A stretch of DNA of 64,000 nt from Gemmatimonadales bacterium (GTDB lineage Bacteria; Gemmatimonadota; Gemmatimonadetes; Gemmatimonadales; GWC2-71-9): contig JAHBVU010000005.1 of NCBI GenBank assembly GCA_019637315.1, positions 1 through 64,000 on the forward strand, read 5' to 3'. The notes under the pieces were generated by a model. It did no database searches. It saw only the letters and a program-made list of their open reading frames with translations, and was not told the DNA's origin. Below are positions 40,367-48,667 of this stretch, one piece after another (positions within the stretch are counted from its first letter, which is position 1; every line of letters starts with the position of its first letter). The translations under genes were made by a program, and so were the position numbers.

Positions 40367-41989
40367 CTAGAAGATTCCGAACACTCCGTTCGGCGTGATC
40401 CCCAGGAGTCGGAACCAGGTTTCTCCAGCTATGACGTTGACCATCCAGGCGATCAGCATCATCGTGAACCCGAACCGGAAGGCGTCGGGCAGTGAGTAGC
40501 GGTCGGTCTCGTAGAGTAACGCCGCCGGCTTGCTGTTGAAGGGCAGTACGTAAACATGTTCGATCATGAAGGCGACCGGCAGGGCCAGGCTGATCACCGG
40601 GTATCCGAAGCGACCGGCCACGCCGATGGTGATCGGAATGAAGATCATCGCGCGCATGGTCTTGGACTGGAAGATCAGGGCGCTCAGGATCATGACGCCG
40701 GTCAGCAGCAGGTAGAGAACCCAGAACGGGGTTTCCTGCCCGATGCCGAGGTGGTCGAAGAAGGCGTTGACTGAGATCGATGGGAGATCCGTCGCGTCGA
40801 GTCCCGCCCCCAGCGCGTACGCACCTGCCGAGAACAGCATCAGATGCCAGGGAACGTCGACCTGGTTCCACTCTACGATCCCGACGCGTGGCAGGAGAGC
40901 CACGATGGCGCCGACGAAGGCCACGGCGGTCGGGCTTACCCCGTGCCACCTATCAGTGGCCCAGAGCCCGAGGATCACGAGAAAGAGGACGACCGCGCGA
41001 ATCTCGCGCCAGCTCATACGGTGCAGCGATTGGTACTCCTCACGCAGCCGCTCCATGCCGCCTGCGATCTGGGGCAGCCGCTCGTTCGGCCCAAGCGGAA
41101 AGAAGACCTTCATGGCGAGCAGGTAGCCTGTCAGCATCAGCCCGACCATGATCGGGAACATCGCCATCATCCAGTCGCCAAAGTAGATCGTGCCGCCGAT
41201 GGCTCCACCGATCAGCGCGGCGGCCAGGAGGTTCGCTCCGGATCCGGTCAGGAAGGCCCCGGCACCGAGGTTGATGTTCAGCAGGTTCTGGAGGACGATG
41301 CTGCGACCGAAGTTGGTCCGCCCCTCTCCGGGTCTGGCGCCGTAGATTGCCGCGATAACCATGAAGAGCGGCAGCAGAATCGCCGCCTTGGCGGTTGTCG
41401 CCGAGACGAAGGCAGACAGCAGGATGTTCAGAACGAGGAAGACGAGGAAGACCGAGGAGGCGGTGCGCCCGAACTTCAGGAGCAGCCAGAGTGCTACCCG
41501 CTTGGCGAGCCCGGTGGCCACCAGCATACTCGCCAGTACGAACGACATGATGTTGAGCCACATCACCGGATGGCCAAGCTGGGCATAGGCCCGCTGCTCG
41601 GTGAGTACCCCCGTCAGCACCAGGGCGATGATCACCATCAGACCGGTGAGGTAGTTCGGCAGCGCTGCCGTCATCCACAGGACGATCGATGCCAGGAAGA
41701 TTGCCAGCATGTAGGCGTTGGCCTGGCTGAACCACGCCGCACCTTTGGCGGCCAGTTCCGCCTTGGCGGCCGCCGACACGATCGAATCGGGGTTCACGCC
41801 CTGGAGGTAGGGCAGCTCGATCACGAAGGCAAAGAGCAGGAATATCAGAGGGGCGAGGACGAGTCCCGCTCGCGCCAGTTGTTGCTCAAAGGCGGTGCGC
41901 TGCCGGACCGGCAGCTGCTCGATCCGGTACTGGCGCATGTCCAGCGAGTCATGCACCGTGCCGACTTTCACCTCCGGCTGCGCGCTCAT
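40367..41989 (-). CDS. DASS-family (SLC13) sodium/anion symporter
   Basis: A 540-residue membrane protein of the divalent anion:Na+ symporter family, about 12 membrane segments. Typical features: LNIMSFVLASMLVATGLAKR, FVSATTAKAAILLPLFMVIA (the SNT-like motif region), GAGAFLTGSGANLLAAALIG and the second-half LPFNSKPAALLYETDRYSLP. Family members carry di- and tricarboxylates, sulfate or phosphate; yeast Pho87/90/91 are phosphate-carrying relatives. In this cluster phosphate or another phospho-anion is the likeliest cargo. It overlaps the CYTH gene by 4 bases. Confidence 0.88.
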   Translation of the reverse strand: MSAQPEVKVGTVHDSLDMRQYRIEQLPVRQRTAFEQQLARAGLVLAPLIFLLFAFVIELPYLQGVNPDSIVSAAAKAELAAKGAAWFSQANAYMLAIFLASIVLWMTAALPNYLTGLMVIIALVLTGVLTEQRAYAQLGHPVMWLNIMSFVLASMLVATGLAKRVALWLLLKFGRTASSVFLVFLVLNILLSAFVSATTAKAAILLPLFMVIAAIYGARPGEGRTNFGRSIVLQNLLNINLGAGAFLTGSGANLLAAALIGGAIGGTIYFGDWMMAMFPIMVGLMLTGYLLAMKVFFPLGPNERLPQIAGGMERLREEYQSLHRMSWREIRAVVLFLVILGLWATDRWHGVSPTAVAFVGAIVALLPRVGIVEWNQVDVPWHLMLFSAGAYALGAGLDATDLPSISVNAFFDHLGIGQETPFWVLYLLLTGVMILSALIFQSKTMRAMIFIPITIGVAGRFGYPVISLALPVAFMIEHVYVLPFNSKPAALLYETDRYSLPDAFRFGFTMMLIAWMVNVIAGETWFRLLGITPNGVFGIF

Positions 41990-42468
41990 CCTGCGCCTGT
42001 TGCCCAGGTGGTGTAGGGCTGCTTCATCAGCATGCTGTTGTAGTAGCGAGCATCACCGGTGACCTCTGACCCGAGCCACGCCGGGCGCTCGAAGCTCTCA
42101 TCCTCGGCCGACAGCTCGATCTCGGCCACCACGAGTCCGTCGTTCTCGCCGTGGAACTCATCCACTTCGTAGGTGTGGCCGCCTGCCCGGACAAGATGCC
42201 GGACCTTGTCGATGACGCCCGGTTCGCAGATGGCCAGAAGCTGCTCGGCTTCCGCTGCCGGAATCTCCCGCTCCCACTCGAACCGGCTTGCTCCAGACGC
42301 GTTGCCGATGCCCTTGATCGTGAGGAACCCTTTCTCACCTTTGAGCCGAACGCGGACCGTGCGCTCAGGTATGGAGGAGAGGTAGCCCTGGACGATGCGA
42401 GTGCTTCGCTCAATCTGATCCTTGAAAGCGCCCTTCACCAGGAACTTCCGCTCGATTTCCTGTGCCAT
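41986..42468 (-). CDS. CYTH-domain triphosphate tunnel metalloenzyme (inorganic triphosphatase-like)
   Basis: The product is 160 residues, the usual length of short bacterial CYTH enzymes. It opens with EIERKFLV (the E-x-E-x-K signature). Tunnel-wall residues follow: RTVRVRLKGEKGFLTIKGIG, RFEWEREIP, KVRHLVRAGGHTYEVDEFHG and VVAEIELSAEDESF. Such proteins hydrolyse tripolyphosphate or other triphosphates with Mg2+ or Mn2+; some act on thiamine triphosphate. It is cytoplasmic. The neighbours are phosphate transporters and an OprP-like porin, which supports an inorganic tripolyphosphatase role. Confidence 0.9.
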   Translation of the reverse strand: MAQEIERKFLVKGAFKDQIERSTRIVQGYLSSIPERTVRVRLKGEKGFLTIKGIGNASGASRFEWEREIPAAEAEQLLAICEPGVIDKVRHLVRAGGHTYEVDEFHGENDGLVVAEIELSAEDESFERPAWLGSEVTGDARYYNSMLMKQPYTTWATGAG

Positions 42469-42481
42469 CGCTCCTCCAGGG

Positions 42482-43126
42482 CTATGCGTTGGCCAGCGGC
42501 GCCGGGCTGATCCCGAGCACCCGCTTGATGGATTGAAGGTAGTTGATATTCTCGAGACCGGTCATTCCAGTGTCCACAATCGTGCGCTGCAGATCGGCAA
42601 CCTCGGTCGATTCGGTCGCCACGCTCACGACTCGGGCGCCGTTGATCAGGACGACGGCGTACTCGCAAATGGTATCATGCACCATGTAACCGAATCGCTG
42701 CTTGTGGACCCGGACCGCCGCGAGGTCCGGGTGGGTCCGGATCAGCTCCAGGAATGCATCGTAGCTGCAGTCGCCGGGTGGCAGGGGTGGCAGGGGTACC
42801 TGGAACGCCGGGAACACTTCGTTGCGGAGGACGTCGGGTGGCAGAGGAAACTCGCCCTTCATGAGCGGATTCCACTGCTCGAGCCCGTCGACAGCCTGAA
42901 CGAAGGTCTTGATGTCCATTTTGCCGTCGCGGATCTTGGTGTTGTTCACGTCGTTGGTGCGTGAGACGATGTAGATCTCGTCCGAGTGCCGCTCCCAGAC
43001 CTTCTCAGGTATCGGCACGGAAAACCGTGACATCCGGTGGTGAATTCGGTCGAAGTTCTGCCCAAACGATCGGAACTCGAACCGGGGCTTCGACAGCACC
43101 CCGATTTGCATTGTCTCCTTACCCAT
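42482..43126 (-). CDS. Uncharacterised protein, possibly a divergent CYTH-fold protein
   Basis: About 214 residues from the ATG at 43126 (GGGAGG six bases upstream). I do not recognise a named family. By eye it follows the CYTH strand order: RFEFRSFG at residues 15-22, EIYIVSRTNDVNNTKIRDGK with DIKTF at 50-75, VRVHKQRFGYMV, then CEYAVVLINGARVVSVATES with paired acidic residues. That layout resembles the E-x-K, R, K, E-x-E tunnel residues of CYTH enzymes and VTC polyphosphate polymerases. No signal peptide, so cytoplasmic. It is 13 bases upstream of the clear CYTH gene. Confidence 0.6.
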   Translation of the reverse strand: MGKETMQIGVLSKPRFEFRSFGQNFDRIHHRMSRFSVPIPEKVWERHSDEIYIVSRTNDVNNTKIRDGKMDIKTFVQAVDGLEQWNPLMKGEFPLPPDVLRNEVFPAFQVPLPPLPPGDCSYDAFLELIRTHPDLAAVRVHKQRFGYMVHDTICEYAVVLINGARVVSVATESTEVADLQRTIVDTGMTGLENINYLQSIKRVLGISPAPLANA

Positions 43127-43180
43127 TGCTGACCTCCCGCGCTTGGTGGAAGTCGCGCGCACCACGCCGGGAGCGTCGCG

Positions 43181-43822
43181 TTACTGCGGAACGCCTTCGA
43201 TAATCAGGTTGTCGATCCGGTGATTGCCGGAGGTTCCCGCCGCGGCTGGGCCCTGGAACAGGATCCGGAAACGGAGGTTGGCATTGTTGCTGACCGCGGC
43301 CACCGTCTCGAGGTTGAAGTACTTCCGTTCCCAGTTCGGGTCAATCGCCGTGAGGTCATACGCCGGCGCCACATTCACCCAGGTCGTACCACCGTCCGCA
43401 GAGTATTGCAGCAGCTGCTGTTCGGCGCCTGCCGGGGAGCTGCGCTGCAATGCATAGCTGATCTCCAGCTTCTCGTAGCCCGTCGACGGCGCCACGATCA
43501 GCAGTTCCCGCGTGTTCGACGGATTCCGCGGTCGCAGCCCGAAGCCTGCCGGTATCCCGGAGAGGGCATTGAGATCGGTGCCGGGGTCGACCCGGTCCAT
43601 ATAGCCGTTGCCGGTGCCGGGATAGGTGATTCGCCCCGTACCCACCGTGCTCGCGCTGGCGAGTGCCTCGGTCAGCTGGCCGGTGGGCAGGGCGTTGAAG
43701 TTCCAGTGGTGGACTACCTCGGCCTCCTTCGGGGGCGGAGGAGGTTCTACCGCGTCGGTTACGCAAGCTGCCATGGCGAGGCCGATGAGTCCCAGAGCGG
43801 CCATCTTCAGTTGCTGTCTCAT
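43181..43822 (-). CDS. Lipoprotein of unknown function in the phosphate cluster
   Basis: About 213 residues from the ATG at 43822, with GGAGG 8 bases upstream. The signal peptide ends GLAMAAC, then a Pro-rich linker. The rest looks like a beta-sandwich (VVHHWNFNALPTG, YEKLEISYALQRSSPAGAEQ, LLQYSADGGTTWVNVAP, NLRFRILFQGPAAAG, then HRIDNLIIEG), resembling the jelly-roll modules that end in a D-N-I/L motif in surface proteins. Function unknown; it may bind a substrate or polymer for the adjacent porin. Confidence 0.75.
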   Translation of the reverse strand: MRQQLKMAALGLIGLAMAACVTDAVEPPPPPKEAEVVHHWNFNALPTGQLTEALASASTVGTGRITYPGTGNGYMDRVDPGTDLNALSGIPAGFGLRPRNPSNTRELLIVAPSTGYEKLEISYALQRSSPAGAEQQLLQYSADGGTTWVNVAPAYDLTAIDPNWERKYFNLETVAAVSNNANLRFRILFQGPAAAGTSGNHRIDNLIIEGVPQ

Positions 43823-43858
43823 GATCAAGTCCTCCAGATTGCCAGCGTCGGGTGTCGG

Positions 43859-45445
43859 TTAGAACGAGACCTGCACCCGGAACGAAAATGAGCTGAAATC
43901 CTCGCCCGCCTTCCCCTCCGGTGTGACGATCAGCAGCGGATTGGCGGTCGGGTTGCCCTGCGCGTCGAGGCCAGTGGGCAGGCGGTTCCGCCCGTTTGCC
44001 CAGCGATCGTGGTTCACCCAGCCGTAGTTCATGCTGAGCTTCACGTTGCTGATCGGGTAGAAGTTCACGCCGACGGTGATGCCCTCACCCTCGCCACCCA
44101 TGACGCCGTCCTTGCGGCTGTTGAGATCGAGGTACTCGTAGCGCACGGCCAGTTCGAGATCACCCCAGCCCCGGCCCAGACTGGGCTGGGTGAACTCACC
44201 ATCCGCCGTGCTGTAGCGGTACTTGCCGCCGAAAAGCATGGTGCTGCCGAAGACGTAGAACCCCTGGAAGTTTTCCTTCCCCAAGCTGGCGTCTTTGTAG
44301 GCGACCCGAGCCGTATTGTACTCGCCTTGGATCCGGAAGTTCCGGTAATAGGCCGCTCCTTCGAGCCCGGTCAGGACGGTGCTGCTCACATTCTGGAGCC
44401 GGTCTGTGTCCAGATACTTGCGGCGGTTGATGTTCGAGATTCCCCGGGTGTCGAACCGCACCGTGCCAATCTGATCAGTGGTTTTTGGAGTGCGGTAGGA
44501 GGCGGCCGCACCCAGGTGCAGGCCCTTTTCGGTATCATGATAGAACGGCATCAGTACCAGCTTGCCGGTCAGCGAGTAGCCTTCGTCCGCGCCGAACGCG
44601 CTGTTGTTGTCCTTGCGTATCTGCACTTCTTCCCAGCCGTCCACGATCTGAAAATGCAGGCCGCCTGCGAGGAGCACGTAGGGCCTCCCATACACCGCCT
44701 GGAAGCCGACGTGCCGAGACGGCGTCATTGCGCGGGTCACCATCGGCCGCTCCAGGAACGTCAGGTAACGGCTGGTCGTGTTCTGCTCAATCGAAAAAAT
44801 TTCCTTGAAGTTGCCGGCCCTCACGTCGAACCCCGGCGTCGGCGTGTATTGCAGGTACGCATCCTTCAGGTCGGCGCGGGAGTCGGCGAAGTCCATATCG
44901 ATCTCGGCGTACCACTTGCGGGCAAACTCGCTCTTGAAGGCCATGCGCGCCCGGCGCATCTCGATGCCGTTGCCGATCGGGCTCAGCGTCTCGCCGAAGA
45001 AGTAGCCGCCGTCCATCTGGACCCGCAGGTCGTACCAGAGCTTGAAGGAGCCGTCCGCCGCCTCGAAGACCAGCAGGCCGTCACGGGCTTCGCCCGCCAC
45101 CGGCTTACGGGGCACTGCGACACCATACTGGTTGTACCGGATGTTGGAGCGCAGTTCGATCTCCACGCTCGTCCGGCCCAGCAGCTCCACCTCGGCCACG
45201 TCATAGTCAGGATGGCTTACTACCAGAATGTCGGTGGATGCGGCCGGCACCTCGATCTGGAATGCGCCAGCTGCGGAGGTGCGCACACTGGTGATTGCGC
45301 CCCGAAGGCGCACCGTCACATCGGCCAGGGGGGCGCCATCGGCTTGAGCGCGAACGGTGCCGGACACCGTTCGGGGTTGTGCGTGGAGCGGTCCTGTTGC
45401 CACCAGCAGCAGAACCGAAGTGAGAAAACCGAACAGTGCTCTCAT
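43859..45445 (-). CDS. OprP/OprO-like phosphate-selective porin with N-terminal CarboxypepD_reg-like domain
   Basis: A 528-residue outer-membrane protein. The signal peptide ends PLHAQ. Residues about 25-105 form a carboxypeptidase-regulatory-like Ig fold (TVSGTVRAQADGAPLADVTV, LRGAITSVRTSAAGAFQIEV), unusual for this porin family. The OprO/P barrel begins near 130: FKLWYDLRVQMDGGYFFGE, MRRARMAFKSEFARKWYAEI, DFADSRADLKDAYLQYTP, AGNFKEIFSIEQNTTSRYLT, then barrel strands to a terminal Phe (FRVQVSF). It should pass phosphate or polyphosphate across the outer membrane. It is the first gene of the seven-gene cluster. Confidence 0.88.
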   Translation of the reverse strand: MRALFGFLTSVLLLVATGPLHAQPRTVSGTVRAQADGAPLADVTVRLRGAITSVRTSAAGAFQIEVPAASTDILVVSHPDYDVAEVELLGRTSVEIELRSNIRYNQYGVAVPRKPVAGEARDGLLVFEAADGSFKLWYDLRVQMDGGYFFGETLSPIGNGIEMRRARMAFKSEFARKWYAEIDMDFADSRADLKDAYLQYTPTPGFDVRAGNFKEIFSIEQNTTSRYLTFLERPMVTRAMTPSRHVGFQAVYGRPYVLLAGGLHFQIVDGWEEVQIRKDNNSAFGADEGYSLTGKLVLMPFYHDTEKGLHLGAAASYRTPKTTDQIGTVRFDTRGISNINRRKYLDTDRLQNVSSTVLTGLEGAAYYRNFRIQGEYNTARVAYKDASLGKENFQGFYVFGSTMLFGGKYRYSTADGEFTQPSLGRGWGDLELAVRYEYLDLNSRKDGVMGGEGEGITVGVNFYPISNVKLSMNYGWVNHDRWANGRNRLPTGLDAQGNPTANPLLIVTPEGKAGEDFSSFSFRVQVSF

Positions 45446-45511
45446 GACCTCACCTCGTTGTCCGAGTCAGATCACGGGCTCCAGATTCGGGAACGGCGCC
45501 CGGAGGTCCAT

Positions 45512-45535
45512 GCACCCTTCGCCCTGAAGGGGTGC
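45512..45535 (-). terminator. Hairpin between tetR and the porin operon
   Basis: GCACCCTTC at 45512-45520 pairs with GAAGGGGTGC at 45526-45535 with one bulged G and a 5-base loop. On the minus strand it falls after the TetR stop and before the porin start, so it may end tetR transcription or sit in the porin leader. There is no U-tract. The rest of 45446-45670 shows nothing I recognise; I see no Pho-box-like repeat. Confidence 0.35.
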
Positions 45536-45670
45536 CCACGAACCTCCGGTAAGGTGCCAGTCGAGGGGCAAACCGATCATGAGCCCTGCTGGAAGGTTCC
45601 TTCACGAAGCCTCGGCACGATTTGTCGAGTGCAGACAGCAGGACTTCGAGTGAAGTTCGGGGCGCTGCGA

Positions 45671-46174
45671 CTACTCGATCAGTGAGAGCCAGAGCCGATC
45701 GAAGGTGGCCCGGACCGCGCCGACGGGCGTGCCGCGAACCAGTTGCAGTTCGACTCCTTCCAGCATGGCGGTCAGGGCCAGCGGCGCAGCCAGCGAGTCG
45801 GGTGGGATGCCCAGGCAGAGGGCCATTGCGGCATGCAGGTCTGCCGGATCGCCCGGCCTGCGGCTGGGGATGCCGTGACTGGCCAGGGCCAGGGCGGCCG
45901 CTGTCGTTCCCATCGCTGCGTCGTCAGCGATGACTTGCCAGAGCCGATCGATGCCTGCGGTGCCACGCGTCCCGACAGCCTGGAGCCGGCGTTGGGCTCT
46001 GATGGCCGCGATCCGCTCACCGGTCTCGAGGAGTAAGGATGCCTTGGTCCCGAAGTAGTGAATCACCAGTCCCTTGGCACAGCCAGCCGCCGTCGCGACC
46101 TGCTGAAGCGACCATCCCTCCAGGCCAGCAGCCGTCAAGGTTCTGACGGAAGCGTCGATGATGTTGTCTCGCAT
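45671..46174 (-). CDS. TetR-family transcriptional regulator
   Basis: About 167 residues from the ATG at 46174; a longer frame reaches 46246 but would cover the palindromic operator. The N-terminal TetR helix-turn-helix is clear: DNIIDASVRTLTAAGLEGWS, LQQVATAAGCAKGLVIHYFG, TKASLLLETGERI. The ligand domain is variable. A 14-bp palindrome lies 40 bases upstream of the start, consistent with autorepression. The effector and other targets are unknown. Confidence 0.85.
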   Translation of the reverse strand: MRDNIIDASVRTLTAAGLEGWSLQQVATAAGCAKGLVIHYFGTKASLLLETGERIAAIRAQRRLQAVGTRGTAGIDRLWQVIADDAAMGTTAAALALASHGIPSRRPGDPADLHAAMALCLGIPPDSLAAPLALTAMLEGVELQLVRGTPVGAVRATFDRLWLSLIE

Positions 46175-46213
46175 AGCGTTGACGGGTTGGGGAGAGTCTA
46201 ATCTGAACCCGAC

Positions 46214-46227
46214 TGACCGGACGGTCA
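46214..46227. promoter_or_regulatory. Probable TetR operator
   Basis: TGACCGGACGGTCA at 46214-46227 has 6-bp arms (TGACCG / CGGTCA) around a GA spacer. It is a common form of TetR-family operator and lies between the tetR start and the divergent PAS-Fis gene. Confidence 0.6.
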
Positions 46228-46366
46228 AGGTGGTTCGTGTACGCATTCAGCTCAAGCCGGAAGGTGAATCGCAGCACTCTTTTTTGTCCGTCCGTGCTGT
46301 TCTGGGTATCTTGTCGACATCGTCTCTGTTCGAAACCTTTTGCAACGTATCGACGTTATCTCAACC

Positions 46367-46816
46367 ATGACGACGAACCCGTCTTCTCCGCCAATGCCGT
46401 CGGTGTTCTCACCCCTCGCGAAGACATTGCTCGACGCTTTTGCAGAGGGCGTGGTGGTGTTCGACACCCAGGGTAAGGTGCTCTATGCCAATGAGCACGC
46501 CCGAGATCTGGGACTCGATTTCAGCCAGACATCGCGGGAACTGATGCCGCAGCTCGCCGAGCTGGGCGGGAGGCTCAAGCCACTCAAGGTCGGCACCATT
46601 GATCTTGGCGAGGCCATGTTCCTGCCTGGCACGGTCGGACCCAAGACCCTCGCAGAGCGGGAAAAAGAAGCGATCGTCCGCTCCCTCGACGCCAACGGAT
46701 GGCGCCTGGCCGAAACGGCCAAGAGTCTTGGCATCAGTCGAACCACCCTGTGGCGCCGGCTGCGCGCCTATGGCCTCCACCGCGATGGCCGGAGCAAGTG
46801 GGCCCAGGCCTCCTGA
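46367..46816 (+). CDS. Small PAS-like / Fis-type HTH regulator
   Basis: About 149 residues from the ATG at 46367; ATG 46340 is possible. The N-terminal half resembles a PAS sensor (LLDAFAEGVVVFDTQGKVLY, ANEHARDLGLDF). The C-terminal half is a Fis/NtrC-type helix-turn-helix: TLAEREKEAIVRSLDANGWR, LAETAKSLGISRTTLWRRLR, then AYGLHR. The sigma-54 AAA+ domain that normally sits between these parts in NtrC-type activators is missing, so it cannot act as a classical enhancer-binding activator. It is divergent from tetR. Confidence 0.75.
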   Translation: MTTNPSSPPMPSVFSPLAKTLLDAFAEGVVVFDTQGKVLYANEHARDLGLDFSQTSRELMPQLAELGGRLKPLKVGTIDLGEAMFLPGTVGPKTLAEREKEAIVRSLDANGWRLAETAKSLGISRTTLWRRLRAYGLHRDGRSKWAQAS

Positions 46817-46914
46817 ACTCCACAGCAGGATGCATTGAAGTCACAGGCCGCCCGGATCAGCCCTCGATTCGGGCGGTCGCCTTTAGGGTCCGATTGGCCT
46901 AGCTTCCCTTCCGT

Positions 46915-47445
46915 ATGCGTCTCTGGTTTCTTGGCCTGGCCGTGGCGGCCGGTGCGTGCGTCAAACCGGTCCCTCCGATCGAGCGGGGGACCGGCCTTGT
47001 TTCCGTCGAATGGGACGGGGTGACTCAGGGCGGTAACACGGCCCGGGCCGAAGGGCTCTGGTGTGCCGCGGACTCGCTCCTTGAGGTGCTGGCCATCAAA
47101 GACGACTTCGGGGTTGGCTTTACCGTCCTGCCAGTCGATACCCTCGCGCCTGCCCAGCACCCGATCGTGGCCGGGTCGATTCCGGTCGGCTGGCGGCCGC
47201 TGGCCTTCGGCGCCCTGCGATGGATTTCCGACACGGCCCTCCGCGGCTACGAAGCCACCGGTGGGACGGTCAACGTCACGGCGGTCACGGCCGCCGGCAT
47301 CTCGGGTACGCTCGACTTCCGCCTCAAACAGAGCGACGGCTTCGACACGCTGCGCCTGTCGGGCACGTTCACGGATGTGCCGGTGCTGCCGGCCCCCGAA
47401 GGGTGCGGACGGGTCTTCCGACCGAAAGCGAGTTCGGGTGACTGA
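46915..47445 (+). CDS. Hypothetical lipoprotein upstream of ispH
   Basis: The product is 176 residues. A short signal peptide (MRLWFLGLAVAAGAC) ends in a lipobox Cys at residue 15. The mature part is beta-rich (LVSVEWDGVTQGGNTARAEG, WRPLAFGALRWISD, VTAVTAAGISGTLDFRL, DTLRLSGTFTDVPVLP) with two further cysteines, C50 in LWCAAD and one in APEGCGRVF, that could pair. No family recognised. Its stop overlaps the ispH GTG start by 8 bases, so the two are probably translated together. Confidence 0.65.
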   Translation: MRLWFLGLAVAAGACVKPVPPIERGTGLVSVEWDGVTQGGNTARAEGLWCAADSLLEVLAIKDDFGVGFTVLPVDTLAPAQHPIVAGSIPVGWRPLAFGALRWISDTALRGYEATGGTVNVTAVTAAGISGTLDFRLKQSDGFDTLRLSGTFTDVPVLPAPEGCGRVFRPKASSGD

Positions 47446-48646
47446 CGCGACCTACTACCGCAAAGGGTTCGGCCTCAAGGGCGCCATCGAACACGTCCTG
47501 ACTGCCGACTACCACAGTGCCCTGATCGAGTCGTTCAAAGCCAACGACTATCGCGTTCGAGCCGGCGATCTCGAGTTCCGGCTCGCTCGCGAGTTCGGTT
47601 TCTGCTATGGCGTCGATCGCGCCGTCGAGTATGCCTACGAAACCCGGGCCAAGTTTCCCGATCGCCAGTTGATCCTGGTCGGCGAGATCATTCACAACCC
47701 TCACGTCAACCGCAAGCTCGAGGACATGGGGATCCGTTTCATCCTGCGCGATGAGTCCGGTGCGTTCGACTTTTCGTCCGTCACGCCTGACGATGTCGTC
47801 ATTCTGCCGGCCTTCGGCGTCACGGTTCAGGACTTCACGACGCTGCGCGGCATCGGTTGCGTGCTGGTCGACACGACCTGCGGATCGGTGCTCAACGTCT
47901 GGAAACGGGTCGAGAAGTACGCGCGCGACGGCTACACGGCCGTGATTCACGGCAAGCACTGGCATGAAGAGACCAAGGCCACCGCGAGCCAGGTGACCAA
48001 GTATCTCGAAGGCCGGTACCTGGTCGTCTTCGACATGGCTGAGGCGGATGAAGTCTGTCGTTTCATCGAAGAGGGCGGTGAGGTCGAGCCGATTCGCGCC
48101 AAGTACGAGTCCCGGGTTTCCGAGGGCTTCGATTTCGGACGCGATCTCGTCCGGGTCGGTATTGCCAATCAGACGACGATGCTGTCCAAGGAGTCGCTGG
48201 CGATCGCCGAGCGGTTCCGCCAGGCCATGATTCGACGCTACGGCGCCGAGCACGAAGCCGACCATGTCCGCACCTTCGACACGATCTGCTCGGCAACCCA
48301 GGAGCGACAGGACGCGGTGGTGCAGCTGCTCGAAGAACCCCTCGACCTCATGGTCGTCGTCGGCGGGTACAACTCGAGCAACACCTGTCACCTGGCCGCT
48401 CTCTGCCACCGGCGCGGTGTGCGGACCTATCACATCGAAGACGCCGATTGCATCGATCCCGACTCCGGTTCGATTCGTCATCAGCCGGTTGGTACCAAAG
48501 CAGAGGTCGTCGATGCCGGCTGGCTTGGCACGGCGCGTCGGATCGGATTGACCGCAGGCGCCTCGACCCCCAACAACAAGATCGGCGACACCGTCGCACG
48601 GATTGCCGCGACTGCCGGCTACGATCCCGTCGCTCTGGTGCGATAA
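47438..48646 (+). CDS. ispH: 4-hydroxy-3-methylbut-2-enyl diphosphate reductase, long form
   Basis: 402 residues from the GTG at 47438, which overlaps the previous stop; a longer in-frame reading upstream is out of character. It catalyses the last step of the MEP isoprenoid pathway, making IPP and DMAPP with a [4Fe-4S] cluster. The three cluster cysteines are in EFGFCYGVDRAVEYA, LVDTTCGSVLNVWKRV and FDTICSATQERQDAV. Substrate residues appear in GEIIHNPHVN, IHGKHWHEETKATAS and GYNSSNTCHL. The length (about 400 rather than 310-320) matches the extended IspH forms of plants and cyanobacteria. Confidence 0.96.
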   Translation: MTDATYYRKGFGLKGAIEHVLTADYHSALIESFKANDYRVRAGDLEFRLAREFGFCYGVDRAVEYAYETRAKFPDRQLILVGEIIHNPHVNRKLEDMGIRFILRDESGAFDFSSVTPDDVVILPAFGVTVQDFTTLRGIGCVLVDTTCGSVLNVWKRVEKYARDGYTAVIHGKHWHEETKATASQVTKYLEGRYLVVFDMAEADEVCRFIEEGGEVEPIRAKYESRVSEGFDFGRDLVRVGIANQTTMLSKESLAIAERFRQAMIRRYGAEHEADHVRTFDTICSATQERQDAVVQLLEEPLDLMVVVGGYNSSNTCHLAALCHRRGVRTYHIEDADCIDPDSGSIRHQPVGTKAEVVDAGWLGTARRIGLTAGASTPNNKIGDTVARIAATAGYDPVALVR

Positions 48647-48667
48647 ACTCCCTCCCGGAGGATTCTG

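Noticed and set aside
45545-45554. Single CCGGTAAGG motif upstream of the porin operon
   Set aside because: Matches the SARP repeat core, but there is no second copy at 11 or 22 bp and no nearby -10 box in register.
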